Positions 55,014 to 64,000 of a DNA stretch of 64,000 bases are shown piece by piece. The stretch is from assembly GCA_046704385.1 (NCBI GenBank), contig JBJKSB010000101.1, positions 29,154 through 93,153 of the forward strand, read 5' to 3'. The notes under the pieces are model-generated. The model did not search any database and was not told where the DNA came from. It was given only the letters and a program-made list of their open reading frames with translations. The position numbers were made by a program, and so were the translations under genes. Source of the stretch: GH45 sp046704385. GTDB taxonomy: Bacteria; Bacteroidota; Bacteroidia; Bacteroidales; SZUA-534. Every line of letters starts with the position of its first letter. Position 1 is the first letter of the stretch.

Positions 55014-58000
55014 ATGCGTAAAATTACATTCAACTTAAAATGGCAATTTAAACCATTAATTGCAGCTGTTTTTTTGCTACTGGGTATTTTGGTGGCAAAT
55101 GCAACAATAGCGGGTAATGCGTTACAGAAAAAAACTGTTACCGGGTTGGTGACAGATGCCTCTACCGGAGAACCTTTAATAGGAGTATCCATTGTAATTA
55201 AAGGTACAACAACGGGTGCAATTTCTGACATAGATGGAAAGTACTCTGTTGAGGTGAATTCAGGTGATGTACTTTTGTTTAGTTTTATTGGGTATACCGA
55301 TCAGCAAATTACAATTACCGACCAGAGCGTGGTGGATGTTAAACTCGAAACCGATATGGTTGGTCTCGATGAAGTGGTTGTTATTGGTTATGGTACACAG
55401 AAAAAGAAACTGGTGACAGGTGCTACGGCCCAGGTAAAAGGTGATGACCTGGAGAAACGTAATTCAACCAATACTTTGCAGGCTATGCAAGGCCAGATTG
55501 CAGGTGTTAATATTACCTCGTCGTCAGGGCAACCCGGTGAGAATATGAAGGTGACCATCCGTGGTGTCGGTACCATTGGTAATTCCACTCCCCTGTTTAT
55601 TGTAGATGGTATTCAAACCACTGATATTAAATATTTGAACAGCGCTGATATTGAAAGCATCGATGTTTTGAAAGATGCAGCCTCAGCTGCTATTTATGGA
55701 TCGAGAGCAGCCAACGGTGTTATATTAATTACAACCAAAAAAGGTCAGGCTGGTAAAGCTCAGGTAACTTTTGATGCTTATACAGGGGTTCAGAATTTGG
55801 CAAAGAAAGTTGATATGCTAAATACTGATCAATATGTAATGATTATGAACGAGCAGGCAAAAAACTCGGGACTGGCCGAAAATCGCTGGCCATTCGATCC
55901 GAATAACCTTCCGGCCTACACCAAAGATGGTGTTGCTAATACCGATTGGTTAGACCAGATGTTTGTTAAAAATGCTCTTACCAAGAATTTAGTGCTGGGT
56001 TTAAGTGGCGGTAGTGACCAATCGGTGTACTCAATGTCAGTATCTTATACCGGACAGGAAGGAATTGTAGGTGGTCCTTCATTATCCAATTATGAACGCT
56101 ATGGCGGACGTTTTAATTCTGAGAAAAACCTGTTTAACGGTCGGGTAAAAGTGGGACAAAATTTATCATTAGCCTATATAAATAAAAATGGTGTTGATGT
56201 GGGTGGACAATATACAAATCCGTTACATGGAGCATTTAATACAAGTCCCTTAATGCCGGTTTACAAGGATAATGGTGATTTTATGAGTTCATTTGATGAA
56301 ACTGTTGTTGATCAGAATGGACAACCATACTGGAATCCGGCAGAGGTAAATCCTTATGCAGCCATGTACTACAACAATCAAAATAAAACCAATAATCAAA
56401 AAGTGATTGGTGATATTTATACTGAAATTGAGTTAATTAAAAACCTGAAATTCAGAACTACAGTAGGTTTCGATTATTCCGCACAGGAATATCGGAGTTA
56501 TACTCCTGCTTATGTTTTATCATCGCAAACCAGTAATGCTAACTCAAGGGCACAGCAACAAATGCAGAAAGGCCTGGGTTTAACTTTTGATAATTTGCTG
56601 AGTTATTCAATGAGTTTTCAGGTACACAAAATTGATCTCATGGCAGGTACATCAGCTGAAATGAATCAGGGTTCATCCATATTGGGTGAAAATACCAACC
56701 TGGCATTCAATGATTTAGATCACGCATATCTGGATAACGCCACTAATCAGGATTGGGCAAATCTCAGGCTTGAGGGTGCACCTTACGACGATGAAAGATT
56801 AGCATCTTATTTTGGTCGTATTCAATATGGATTAAGAGAAACTTATTTATTTAATGCAACATTCAGAGCTGATGGTTCTTCAAAATTTGCAGCAGGAAAT
56901 CGTTGGGGATATTTCCCTTCATTTTCAGCAGGCTGGGTAATGAGCAATGAAAATTTCATGGCTCCATTAACCGGAGTATTGGACTTTTTCAAATTAAGAG
57001 CCAGCTGGGGTCAGAATGGTAACCAGTTTATTAAGTCGTTCCAGTATGTAGCACCAATTACTTTCACCGGGGCCGATTATACATTTGGAGAGGGTGAAGG
57101 TGTTAACTCTACCGGATCGTATCCAAGCCGGTTACCTAATGAGAATGTGAAATGGGAAACTTCACAACAATTGAATATTGGTTTTGATGCCAGATTGCTG
57201 GATAGTAAATTAGGAGTTAATTTTGATTACTACGATAAAACCACGAAAGACTGGTTAATTATTGCCCCGGTTTTAGCAACCGCTGGTGCCGATGCTCCAT
57301 ATATTAACGGAGGTGATGTTACCAATAAAGGGGTTGAATTGGCTTTAAGCTATTATAATAAAGTTGGTGACTTTTCGTATAGCGTTAATGTCAATGGAGC
57401 TTATAATAAAAATCTGGTTAATGATATACCCACTGAAGATAGTATTATACATGGTCCGGGCAACTTATTATACGATAATTCATTGGAATTTTACAGGGCT
57501 CAGGGTGGACACCCCATCGGATTCTTCTGGGGACTTGAGACAGACGGTTTATTCCAGAATCAGGCTGAAATTGATAGCTATGTTGGCCCTACCGGAAAAT
57601 TAATTCAGAGTAAAGCTCAGCCCGGAGATATTAAGTATGTGGATAAAAATGGTGATGGAGTAATTAATTTAAAGGATAAAGTGGAATTAGGTGATCCTAA
57701 TCCTGATTTGGTTTTTGGTTTTAGCTTTAATTGTAACTATAAAGCCTTTGATATGCAATTGGTAACCAATGGCGTAATGGGGAACCAAATTGTGCAATCA
57801 TACAGATTCAGGTCGCAATATAACAACTATACTACAGCTATATTGGGTCGTTGGACTGGTGAGGGAACTTCCAATACCATACCCCGGGTTACCAATAAAA
57901 GTGAAAATTATGTAGAGTTAACACCACTTTACATTCAAAATGGTGATTATTTGAGAATCAGTAATTTAACTTTTGGAGTTGATTTCGCTAAGTTATTTAC

Positions 58001-58196
58001 GATAAAAAATATCAGCCAGCTCCGTTTATATGCTTCTGCCCAGAACTTATATACTTTCACCAAATATACAGGCATGGATCCTGAGGTGGGTTATGGAAAT
58101 GATGGAGGTGAATCTGACAGATATTCTTCGGGTATTGATGTAGGATATTATCCGCGTCCGAGAATTTATATGTTTGGGGTAAATGTTAAATTTTAA
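55014..58196 (+). CDS. SusC/RagA-family TonB-dependent transporter
   Basis: A 1060-residue outer-membrane importer. After a signal segment (to about residue 37, ending TIAGNA) comes the carboxypeptidase-D-like domain (VTGLVTDASTGEPLIGVSIVIKG), the TonB box GLDEVVVIGYGTQ, the plug (PLFIVDGI, SIDVLKDAASAAIYG), and the barrel ending RIYMFGVNVKF. It is 11 bp upstream of a SusD gene. Its plug and barrel differ from the other two SusC proteins in the window, whereas its N-terminal ~110 residues and part of its DNA are nearly the same as in the SusC at 59964. Confidence 0.96.
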   Translation: MRKITFNLKWQFKPLIAAVFLLLGILVANATIAGNALQKKTVTGLVTDASTGEPLIGVSIVIKGTTTGAISDIDGKYSVEVNSGDVLLFSFIGYTDQQITITDQSVVDVKLETDMVGLDEVVVIGYGTQKKKLVTGATAQVKGDDLEKRNSTNTLQAMQGQIAGVNITSSSGQPGENMKVTIRGVGTIGNSTPLFIVDGIQTTDIKYLNSADIESIDVLKDAASAAIYGSRAANGVILITTKKGQAGKAQVTFDAYTGVQNLAKKVDMLNTDQYVMIMNEQAKNSGLAENRWPFDPNNLPAYTKDGVANTDWLDQMFVKNALTKNLVLGLSGGSDQSVYSMSVSYTGQEGIVGGPSLSNYERYGGRFNSEKNLFNGRVKVGQNLSLAYINKNGVDVGGQYTNPLHGAFNTSPLMPVYKDNGDFMSSFDETVVDQNGQPYWNPAEVNPYAAMYYNNQNKTNNQKVIGDIYTEIELIKNLKFRTTVGFDYSAQEYRSYTPAYVLSSQTSNANSRAQQQMQKGLGLTFDNLLSYSMSFQVHKIDLMAGTSAEMNQGSSILGENTNLAFNDLDHAYLDNATNQDWANLRLEGAPYDDERLASYFGRIQYGLRETYLFNATFRADGSSKFAAGNRWGYFPSFSAGWVMSNENFMAPLTGVLDFFKLRASWGQNGNQFIKSFQYVAPITFTGADYTFGEGEGVNSTGSYPSRLPNENVKWETSQQLNIGFDARLLDSKLGVNFDYYDKTTKDWLIIAPVLATAGADAPYINGGDVTNKGVELALSYYNKVGDFSYSVNVNGAYNKNLVNDIPTEDSIIHGPGNLLYDNSLEFYRAQGGHPIGFFWGLETDGLFQNQAEIDSYVGPTGKLIQSKAQPGDIKYVDKNGDGVINLKDKVELGDPNPDLVFGFSFNCNYKAFDMQLVTNGVMGNQIVQSYRFRSQYNNYTTAILGRWTGEGTSNTIPRVTNKSENYVELTPLYIQNGDYLRISNLTFGVDFAKLFTIKNISQLRLYASAQNLYTFTKYTGMDPEVGYGNDGGESDRYSSGIDVGYYPRPRIYMFGVNVKF

Positions 58197-58207
58197 AATC
58201 GATAGAA

Positions 58208-59821
58208 ATGAAATTATATAAAATAATATTAGCGGCTGGTTTCCTTTATTTGACAAGTTCATGTAGTCAGGATTTTCTGGATACAAAGCCAATGACATCA
58301 AAAACCGATGCCACTTATTATACCACTGCCGATGAAGCCGAGGAAGCTCTGGTAGGATGTTACGATGGAATCCAAAACAATTATGATGGAAATGCATTGC
58401 CTGTTTGTGCGATGACGGTGTCTGATTTATGTTTTGGAGGTACAGGTGCCACAGATGCCGATGATTATAGGATGATAGATGAATATGATATGAATATTGC
58501 TCCCAGTTATATGAATTTTTATTCACCCATGTGGGTCGCCATGTATAAAACTATCTACAGGTGCAATATGTTACTAACCCGTTTAGACCAGGTTGACTGG
58601 GGAACTAATCCTGATCGCGCCAAGACGATTGAAGCTGAAGCCCGTTTCCTCAGAGCATTTACTTATTTTGATATGGTACGGATGTGGGAGCGTGTGCCCG
58701 TTCTTACTGAACCCTCTATTGAAAATATACCCCAGAGTGAACCGGATGTGACTTATAAGTTAATTGCCGAAGACTTATTGTTTGCCGCTCAGAATTTGGA
58801 TCCAATTGCTTATAATAGTATTCCAAAGGATCAATTAGGACATGCTACCAAATGGGCTGCTGAATCGTTGTTAGGCAGAGTATTTTTATACTATACCGGG
58901 TACTATGGGAAAGATGATTTAGTGGGTTTGGTGTCAAAATCTCAGGCTCTGTCATATCTTGAGGATGTAATTTCAAATAGCGGTCATGGGTTGCTCAACA
59001 ATTTCTTCGATTTGTGGCCGGCAGCAGCCAGGTACCAGGCAGCAATAAATGGCAAGGCACTTGATGACAATACCTATGCCGGCGAAACAAACAAGGAAGT
59101 TATTTTTTCTGTAAGATATACCTATACCGATTATTATGATGGCAACCGCTGGTTAATAATGAATGGATTGCGTTTGCAAACATGGAAGCCCTTAGGTTAT
59201 GATACCGGTTGGGGTGCCAATACGGTAGTAGCTGATGTTTACAAAAACTGGGATCCGAATGATGACCGGCGTGATGCATCCATTATTGCAATAGATGAAG
59301 AAGGTATCGATTTTACCAACAGGGTAAATGCCAAGGAGTACACCGGATATTATACAAAAAAATATACACCCATGTGTGATTCTTTAGGGCACTCTTACCT
59401 TATGGGTGGTACAGATCACATGACAAATCAGTTCCAGGATTATATCGTGTTGCGTTATGCCGATGTTTTATTAATGGCAGCTGAATTAGGCAGTAGTAAT
59501 GCCTTGAACTATGTAAATCAGGTACGGGAACGGTCACATGCAGCACCGGTAACAGCCGTTGATAAAGATGTTATTTATGAAGAACGTATGCATGAACTGG
59601 CATTTGAAGGAGTTCGTTACTGGGATTTGCTCAGGTATGATCATACCCTGGCCTATGCAGCACAAAAAGTTACTTTCCATGGGTTGGTTAAAAACGGTGA
59701 CGTGGATGTAGAAAAAAATATTGACGGTGCTAATTTAATTGCTACCCGTGGCTTATTCCAGATACCTTACGATCAGATAACTTTATCAAATGGAGTTCTG
59801 ACTCAGAATCCCGGATGGTAA
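58208..59821 (+). CDS. SusD/RagB-family glycan-binding lipoprotein
   Basis: A 537-residue outer-membrane lipoprotein (lipobox LTSSC, residue ~19). SusD features are DFLDTKP just after the lipid anchor, YYTTADEAEEALVGCYDG, ARFLRAFTYFDMVRMWERVPV, GHATKWAAESLLGRVFLYY, and the C-terminal ERMHELAFEGVRYWDLLRYDH with final LTQNPGW. It partners the SusC 11 bp upstream. It is less similar to the other two SusD proteins in the window than they are to each other. It ends 142 bp before the next SusC, with a GCGACT palindrome in the gap. Confidence 0.95.
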   Translation: MKLYKIILAAGFLYLTSSCSQDFLDTKPMTSKTDATYYTTADEAEEALVGCYDGIQNNYDGNALPVCAMTVSDLCFGGTGATDADDYRMIDEYDMNIAPSYMNFYSPMWVAMYKTIYRCNMLLTRLDQVDWGTNPDRAKTIEAEARFLRAFTYFDMVRMWERVPVLTEPSIENIPQSEPDVTYKLIAEDLLFAAQNLDPIAYNSIPKDQLGHATKWAAESLLGRVFLYYTGYYGKDDLVGLVSKSQALSYLEDVISNSGHGLLNNFFDLWPAAARYQAAINGKALDDNTYAGETNKEVIFSVRYTYTDYYDGNRWLIMNGLRLQTWKPLGYDTGWGANTVVADVYKNWDPNDDRRDASIIAIDEEGIDFTNRVNAKEYTGYYTKKYTPMCDSLGHSYLMGGTDHMTNQFQDYIVLRYADVLLMAAELGSSNALNYVNQVRERSHAAPVTAVDKDVIYEERMHELAFEGVRYWDLLRYDHTLAYAAQKVTFHGLVKNGDVDVEKNIDGANLIATRGLFQIPYDQITLSNGVLTQNPGW

Positions 59822-59855
59822 TTCGCGTTAAGTCATATACAAGTTTAGGTTAAAT

Positions 59856-59895
59856 ATTCGGAGCGCGACCTGGCCGATCCGGGTCGTGCGCCGAT
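59856..59895. repeat. GCGACT palindrome family, copy 3
   Basis: Arms TCGGAGCGCGACC and GGTCGTGCGCCGA with an 11-nt loop, between two SusCD pairs. It is more diverged than copies 1 and 2. It could act as an attenuator between the first SusD and the second SusC. Confidence 0.65.
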
Positions 59896-59963
59896 TAGGT
59901 TCGCGATTAATCTAATTAGTAATTTTTTTGGACTTTATAAATTATAACTAAATCAATCAGATA

Positions 59964-62900
59964 ATGAAAATAACATTTAAACTAAAATGGCATATTAAAT
60001 CCATAATTATAGCCATTTTATTCATTCAATGTATTTTAGCCACAAGCATGGTTATGGCGGGAAATGCGCTTCAAAAGAAAACCGTTACGGGTTTGGTAAC
60101 TGATGCGGGTAATGGAGAACCTTTAATAGGAGTATCCATTGTAATTAAGGGGACTTCAATAGGAACTATTTCCGATGTTGACGGCAAATACTCCATCGAA
60201 GTGAATTCGGGTGATGTACTTGTTTATACATTTATTGGATACACTGACCAATCGATAACTATTACCGATCAAACGGTAGTTGATGTTAAACTTGAAACCG
60301 ATTTAGTAGGCCTCGATGAGGTAGTGGTAATTGGTTATGGTGTTCAAAAGAAAAAATTGAATACCGGTGCTACGGTAAATGTAAAAGGTGAAGATATCGA
60401 AAAACTTAACACGGCTACCCCGATGGATGCTTTAAAAGGTATCAGCGCCGGGGTTTCCATTACACAAAATAATGGGGTGCCGGGTTCAGGAACAAAAGTG
60501 TTGATCAGGGGGGCTGGTACCATTGACAATGCACAGCCTTTATACGTTGTCGACGGAGTTTCAGTGGGTGATATTGATTTTTTGGCACCCTCTGACATTG
60601 AGAGCATCGATGTATTAAAAGATGCAGCATCAGCAGCCATTTATGGTTCGCGTGCTGCCAATGGGGTAATATTAGTAACTACAAAAAAAGGGAATCTTAA
60701 AAACAAGCCCAGCATTACATACGACTTTTATAATGGCTGGCAAAGTGTTGATAAAGCACCACAACTGTTGAATGCTCAGCAATATATCGAAATTATAGAT
60801 GAGGCCTATGCTAATGTGGGTAAGAAACAGGTTGACTGGGCTAAAGAGGTTCCAAATTATGATGAAATAGTGAATGGTACCAGTACCGGCACCGATTGGT
60901 TTAACGAAATTTATAACCCGGGAGCACAGGTACAAAGCCATGCTATTGGTGTTACTGGGGGCACGGAGATGTCTACTTATTCATTAGGGTTCAGTACTTT
61001 TAAACAGGAAGGTATTCTGGGGAAACAGGCTAATAATGTTTACGACCGGAAAAACATCCGGCTAAATTCTGAACATACTATAATTAAAAATAAGGATCGT
61101 GCTATTTTAAAATTGGGAGAAAACCTGACGTATTCAAACTTTAAAAAGCCAACACTTCGTACTGGTAATATTTATTGGAACGATTTGCATAATATGTTAA
61201 TTGCCAGTCCTTTGTTGCCAATGAATGCCCTGGATGAAAACGATGATGCTTATCCTTATTATTATGGTTCAACAACATTAGGGAGTAACCCGGTTGCTTC
61301 AATGATTTTAAACAGTAAGTACAATTATAATAACAATAACAGTTTAGTTGGAAATGTTTATGCGGTTATTGAACCGGTAACCGGTTTGTCGTTACGTTCA
61401 TCATACGGGGTGAATACCTGGTTTGGTTCATCACGGCAATGGATTCCTGCCTATAACCTTGGACCTATAACTACGGCACCACGTGACCAGGTTAACCAAA
61501 GCATGTGGATGGGCTATTCTTATACCTTTACAAATACTGCCTCATATAATCATTTGTTTTTTGGCGATCATAATGTAACTGCTATGGTTGGCCAGGAAAT
61601 GACCAAGACAACAATGGATTTAAGTATGAATGGCCATAATGAGGAATCCATATTCCAGGATTATAATCATGCGTATTTACAGAACACACCGGTTGTTGAT
61701 GCAACTTATACCACTTTAAATGGCAGAGATAATTATGGTTGGGGCATGATGTCGTATTTTGGTCGTTTATCGTACGACTTCAGAGAAACCCTGTTAGCTA
61801 CTTTTGTACTTAGGGCAGATGGTTCATCACGATTCCCGAAAGGAAACCGGTGGGGTACTTTCCCTTCTGTTTCCCTGGGTTATATTTTATCAAATAACGA
61901 TTTTATGAAAGCTATCCCCGGATTAAACTATTTAAAAATAAGGGGTAGCTGGGGACAGAATGGTAATGAGAATATTGAATCATACCAATACCTTTCAACT
62001 CTTTCGTATGAATCGGCCGACTACTTTTTTGGAACCGATAAAACCATTCAATCATTAGGGGCTTATCCGGCAAGAGTTCCAAATCCTGACATTACCTGGG
62101 AAACCTCGGAGCAAAGCAGTTTGGGTTTTGATGCCAATTTTTTTGATAACCGGTTACAGTTCAATTTTGACTGGTATGAAAAAATTACCAAAGGTTGGCT
62201 GGTTAATGCCCCTGCACTCTTGACCAATGGAACAGCATCAGCATATATTAATGGTGGTGAGATTACCAATAAAGGATTAGAATTGGCACTTCATTGGAAT
62301 GAAAAACGAGGTGATTTTAGTTATAGCGCAAGTGTCTCGGTGGCCTATAATAAAAACAGGGTAACCGATATTGCAAACGATGAAAAAATAATTCATGGTG
62401 AGGCCAATGTCTTGAGCCAGGGAACATCTGAAATGTACCGGGCTGAGGTTGGTTATCCAATTGGTTATTTCTGGGGTTATAAAACCGATGGTATTTTTCA
62501 GAATGATGCTGAAGTTGCAGCCTACGCTCCAGCCAAGGTCGATCCTCAGTTAAGCAATGTTCAACCCGGTGATGTCCGCTTTGTTGACCAGAATAACGAT
62601 AGTTTGATTAATGATGATGACAAGGTGATGATTGGTGACCCAAATCCGGATTTTATTTTTGGCTTCCAGTTAAATGTTGAATATAAGGGTATATATTTGC
62701 AGGTTTCTGCTAATGGACAGGCTGGCAATCAAATTGCCAAATCGTACCGTTCATTTGGCGATAGCCCGTTAAACAACTATACTACCGATATTTATGAAAA
62801 ACGTTGGCATGGTGAAGGTACTACTAATAAATATCCAAGATTATATGGTTCCCCTAATGTATCAACACGGTATGTTTCTGATCTTTATATTGAAAACGGC

Positions 62901-63143
62901 GATTTCCTAAGAATTAACAATTTGACCATTGGTTATGATCTGAATCGTCTTTGGGCTAATTCTCCACTAGGACAGGTACGATTGTATGTTTCCGCTAAAA
63001 ACCTGATAACTTTTACTAAATACTCAGGTATGGATCCTGAAGTTGGTTATGGTCCTGATACTGACCCTTGGGCTAGTGGTATCGATTTAGGATTATATCC
63101 TGCATCAAAAACTTACATGATTGGAATTAGTGCTAAATTTTAA
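59964..63143 (+). CDS. SusC/RagA-family transporter, apparently chimeric
   Basis: A 1059-residue TonB-dependent importer in tandem with the previous SusC. The N-terminal ~110 residues (AGNALQKKTVTGLVTDAGN, GEPLIGVSIVIKG) match the protein at 55014, including a DNA stretch identical for over 30 bp (around 60116 and 55168). From about residue 135 it resembles the SusC at 35325 instead: KKLNTGAT, GVPGSGTKV, NAQPLYVVDGV, NNDEKIIHG-type and PIGYFWGYKTDG segments, and the YMIGISAKF terminus. This mosaic suggests recombination or a domain swap. A partial SusD follows 12 bp downstream. Confidence 0.95.
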   Translation: MKITFKLKWHIKSIIIAILFIQCILATSMVMAGNALQKKTVTGLVTDAGNGEPLIGVSIVIKGTSIGTISDVDGKYSIEVNSGDVLVYTFIGYTDQSITITDQTVVDVKLETDLVGLDEVVVIGYGVQKKKLNTGATVNVKGEDIEKLNTATPMDALKGISAGVSITQNNGVPGSGTKVLIRGAGTIDNAQPLYVVDGVSVGDIDFLAPSDIESIDVLKDAASAAIYGSRAANGVILVTTKKGNLKNKPSITYDFYNGWQSVDKAPQLLNAQQYIEIIDEAYANVGKKQVDWAKEVPNYDEIVNGTSTGTDWFNEIYNPGAQVQSHAIGVTGGTEMSTYSLGFSTFKQEGILGKQANNVYDRKNIRLNSEHTIIKNKDRAILKLGENLTYSNFKKPTLRTGNIYWNDLHNMLIASPLLPMNALDENDDAYPYYYGSTTLGSNPVASMILNSKYNYNNNNSLVGNVYAVIEPVTGLSLRSSYGVNTWFGSSRQWIPAYNLGPITTAPRDQVNQSMWMGYSYTFTNTASYNHLFFGDHNVTAMVGQEMTKTTMDLSMNGHNEESIFQDYNHAYLQNTPVVDATYTTLNGRDNYGWGMMSYFGRLSYDFRETLLATFVLRADGSSRFPKGNRWGTFPSVSLGYILSNNDFMKAIPGLNYLKIRGSWGQNGNENIESYQYLSTLSYESADYFFGTDKTIQSLGAYPARVPNPDITWETSEQSSLGFDANFFDNRLQFNFDWYEKITKGWLVNAPALLTNGTASAYINGGEITNKGLELALHWNEKRGDFSYSASVSVAYNKNRVTDIANDEKIIHGEANVLSQGTSEMYRAEVGYPIGYFWGYKTDGIFQNDAEVAAYAPAKVDPQLSNVQPGDVRFVDQNNDSLINDDDKVMIGDPNPDFIFGFQLNVEYKGIYLQVSANGQAGNQIAKSYRSFGDSPLNNYTTDIYEKRWHGEGTTNKYPRLYGSPNVSTRYVSDLYIENGDFLRINNLTIGYDLNRLWANSPLGQVRLYVSAKNLITFTKYSGMDPEVGYGPDTDPWASGIDLGLYPASKTYMIGISAKF

Positions 63144-63154
63144 ATTTATCTGTT

Positions 63155-64000
63155 ATGAAAAAAATTATATATATCCCGTTTATTGCCATGGCGCTGCTGC
63201 TTGCAGCTTGTGGCGATGATTACCTGGAGCAGAATAACCTTTACGAGGTTTATGATGTTAACTACTATAAAACACCTGCCGATATTGAGGAAGCTTTAAC
63301 AGCTGTTTATTCATGCCTGCCAACCAATGGTGGGGTAAATAATCCTACTGTGGTAGCTGACCTGCTCTCTGACGATTGTTTTGGAGGTGGGGGACAAAAT
63401 GATATACAGTTTCATGATATTGATGCCTTTCGTTCATCTGCCGAAGATTTATATCTGGAGCTTTGGGAAACAACCTATCGTGGAATTTTCAGGGCAAATA
63501 TGATAATCAAGCGTTTTGATCAGGCTGTATACACTGATGCAACTATCCAAAAACAGGATATTGGCGAAGCATACTTTTTAAGAAGTTATTTCTTTTTACG
63601 GCTGGCTGAATACTTTGGGACATTTCCGTTAAAGGTTGAGCCCGACCCTACTAATTTACCCAAGGCAACACCTGATGAGATTTTTGCTCAAATTGGGAGT
63701 GATCTAAAATTTGCCATCGAAAACATGACTCCAACAAAATATTCAGCTAAATCGACTGCACGTTTGGGGCATGCTACAAAATGGGCAGCAGAGGCTTTAA
63801 TGGCCAGGGCATTTTTGTTTTACACCGGTTATTATAATAAAACTGACCTTCCGTTGACTGATGGCTCTTCAATAACCAAAAATCAGGTCATTACCTGGAT
63901 TGATGATTGTATTGCTAACAGTGGATACAGTTTAATCCCCGATTTCAGGAACCTTTGGCCATACTCCTATGCAAATGATACGATCGCTGGTTATGTTTAT
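63155..64000 (+). CDS. SusD/RagB-family lipoprotein, 3' end missing
   Basis: The frame opens at ATG 63155 and runs off the window after 282 codons. The signal has lipobox LLAAC (residue ~19). SusD features visible are VYSCLPTNGG, LSDDCFGGGGQND, GIFRANMIIKRFDQAVY, GEAYFLRSYFFLRLAEYFGTFPL and GHATKWAAEALMARAFLFY. It is closest, by eye, to the SusD at 33519, which shares FRANxIIxxFxxAVY, QDxGEAYFLR and the DLxAQI-like segment. It pairs with the SusC 12 bp upstream. The C-terminal signature (ELAFEG..YxDL) would lie beyond the window. Confidence 0.93.
   Translation, partial: MKKIIYIPFIAMALLLAACGDDYLEQNNLYEVYDVNYYKTPADIEEALTAVYSCLPTNGGVNNPTVVADLLSDDCFGGGGQNDIQFHDIDAFRSSAEDLYLELWETTYRGIFRANMIIKRFDQAVYTDATIQKQDIGEAYFLRSYFFLRLAEYFGTFPLKVEPDPTNLPKATPDEIFAQIGSDLKFAIENMTPTKYSAKSTARLGHATKWAAEALMARAFLFYTGYYNKTDLPLTDGSSITKNQVITWIDDCIANSGYSLIPDFRNLWPYSYANDTIAGYVY

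Overview
The window is an AT-rich bacterial chromosome segment from a member of the Bacteroidota. The evidence is three SusC/SusD outer-membrane glycan-import pairs, at least six proteins with type IX secretion (T9SS) C-terminal sorting domains, a BspA-like giant repeat protein, promoter-like TTTG/TAnnTTTG pairs, and little use of Shine-Dalgarno sites. A marine or anaerobic Marinilabiliales/Prolixibacteraceae-like host is my inference from gene content. No tRNA, rRNA, CRISPR array, prophage or intact transposase gene was seen.

Region by region: (1) 1-4750 holds late heme synthesis: a partial hemE, hemN and a protoporphyrinogen oxidase at 3-nt spacing, then hemH. (2) 5.2-7.3 kb holds a small cytochrome-b-like membrane protein and an aldehyde dehydrogenase. 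(3) 7.5-13.8 kb holds a CotH/lamin-tail surface protein, a DUF6452/DUF6048-like pair and an ADP-dependent sugar kinase. (4) 14-19 kb is a corrinoid one-carbon module: UroD/MtaA-like methyltransferase, homocysteine-methyltransferase domain, free corrinoid protein, free MetH-activation domain, and a divergent thymidylate-synthase-fold protein. (5) 19-27 kb holds a beta-barrel-like protein and a 2050-residue BspA-like leucine-rich-repeat protein built from eight modules. (6) 27.3-33.4 kb is a starch cassette: two GH13 amylases and an O6-alkylguanine-DNA alkyltransferase. (7) 33.5-43.1 kb, minus strand, holds SusC/SusD, a CBM9-like T9SS protein, a propeller lipoprotein and a DUF362 membrane protein. 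(8) 43.5-53.1 kb is a carbamoyltransferase/DUF5989/SxtJ set with a chorismatase-like enzyme, facing a TolB-like haem-motif lipoprotein, a DUF6057-like membrane protein and an SGNH-TPR protein. (9) 53.3-64 kb holds a CBM9-like secreted protein and two tandem SusC/SusD pairs, the last SusD cut by the window end.

The most unusual signals are non-coding. A ~115-bp MITE-like element with nested inverted repeats occurs four times. In two copies its terminus supplies the stop codon of the neighbouring gene in the same frame, and in one copy the other end supplies the start codon of the next gene. A second, shorter palindrome family is scattered in gaps. The main candidate systems are the split corrinoid module with the thymidylate-synthase-like protein, bracketed in part by two MITE copies, and the carbamoyltransferase/chorismatase/SGNH envelope locus. 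The third SusC looks like a recombinant of the other two.
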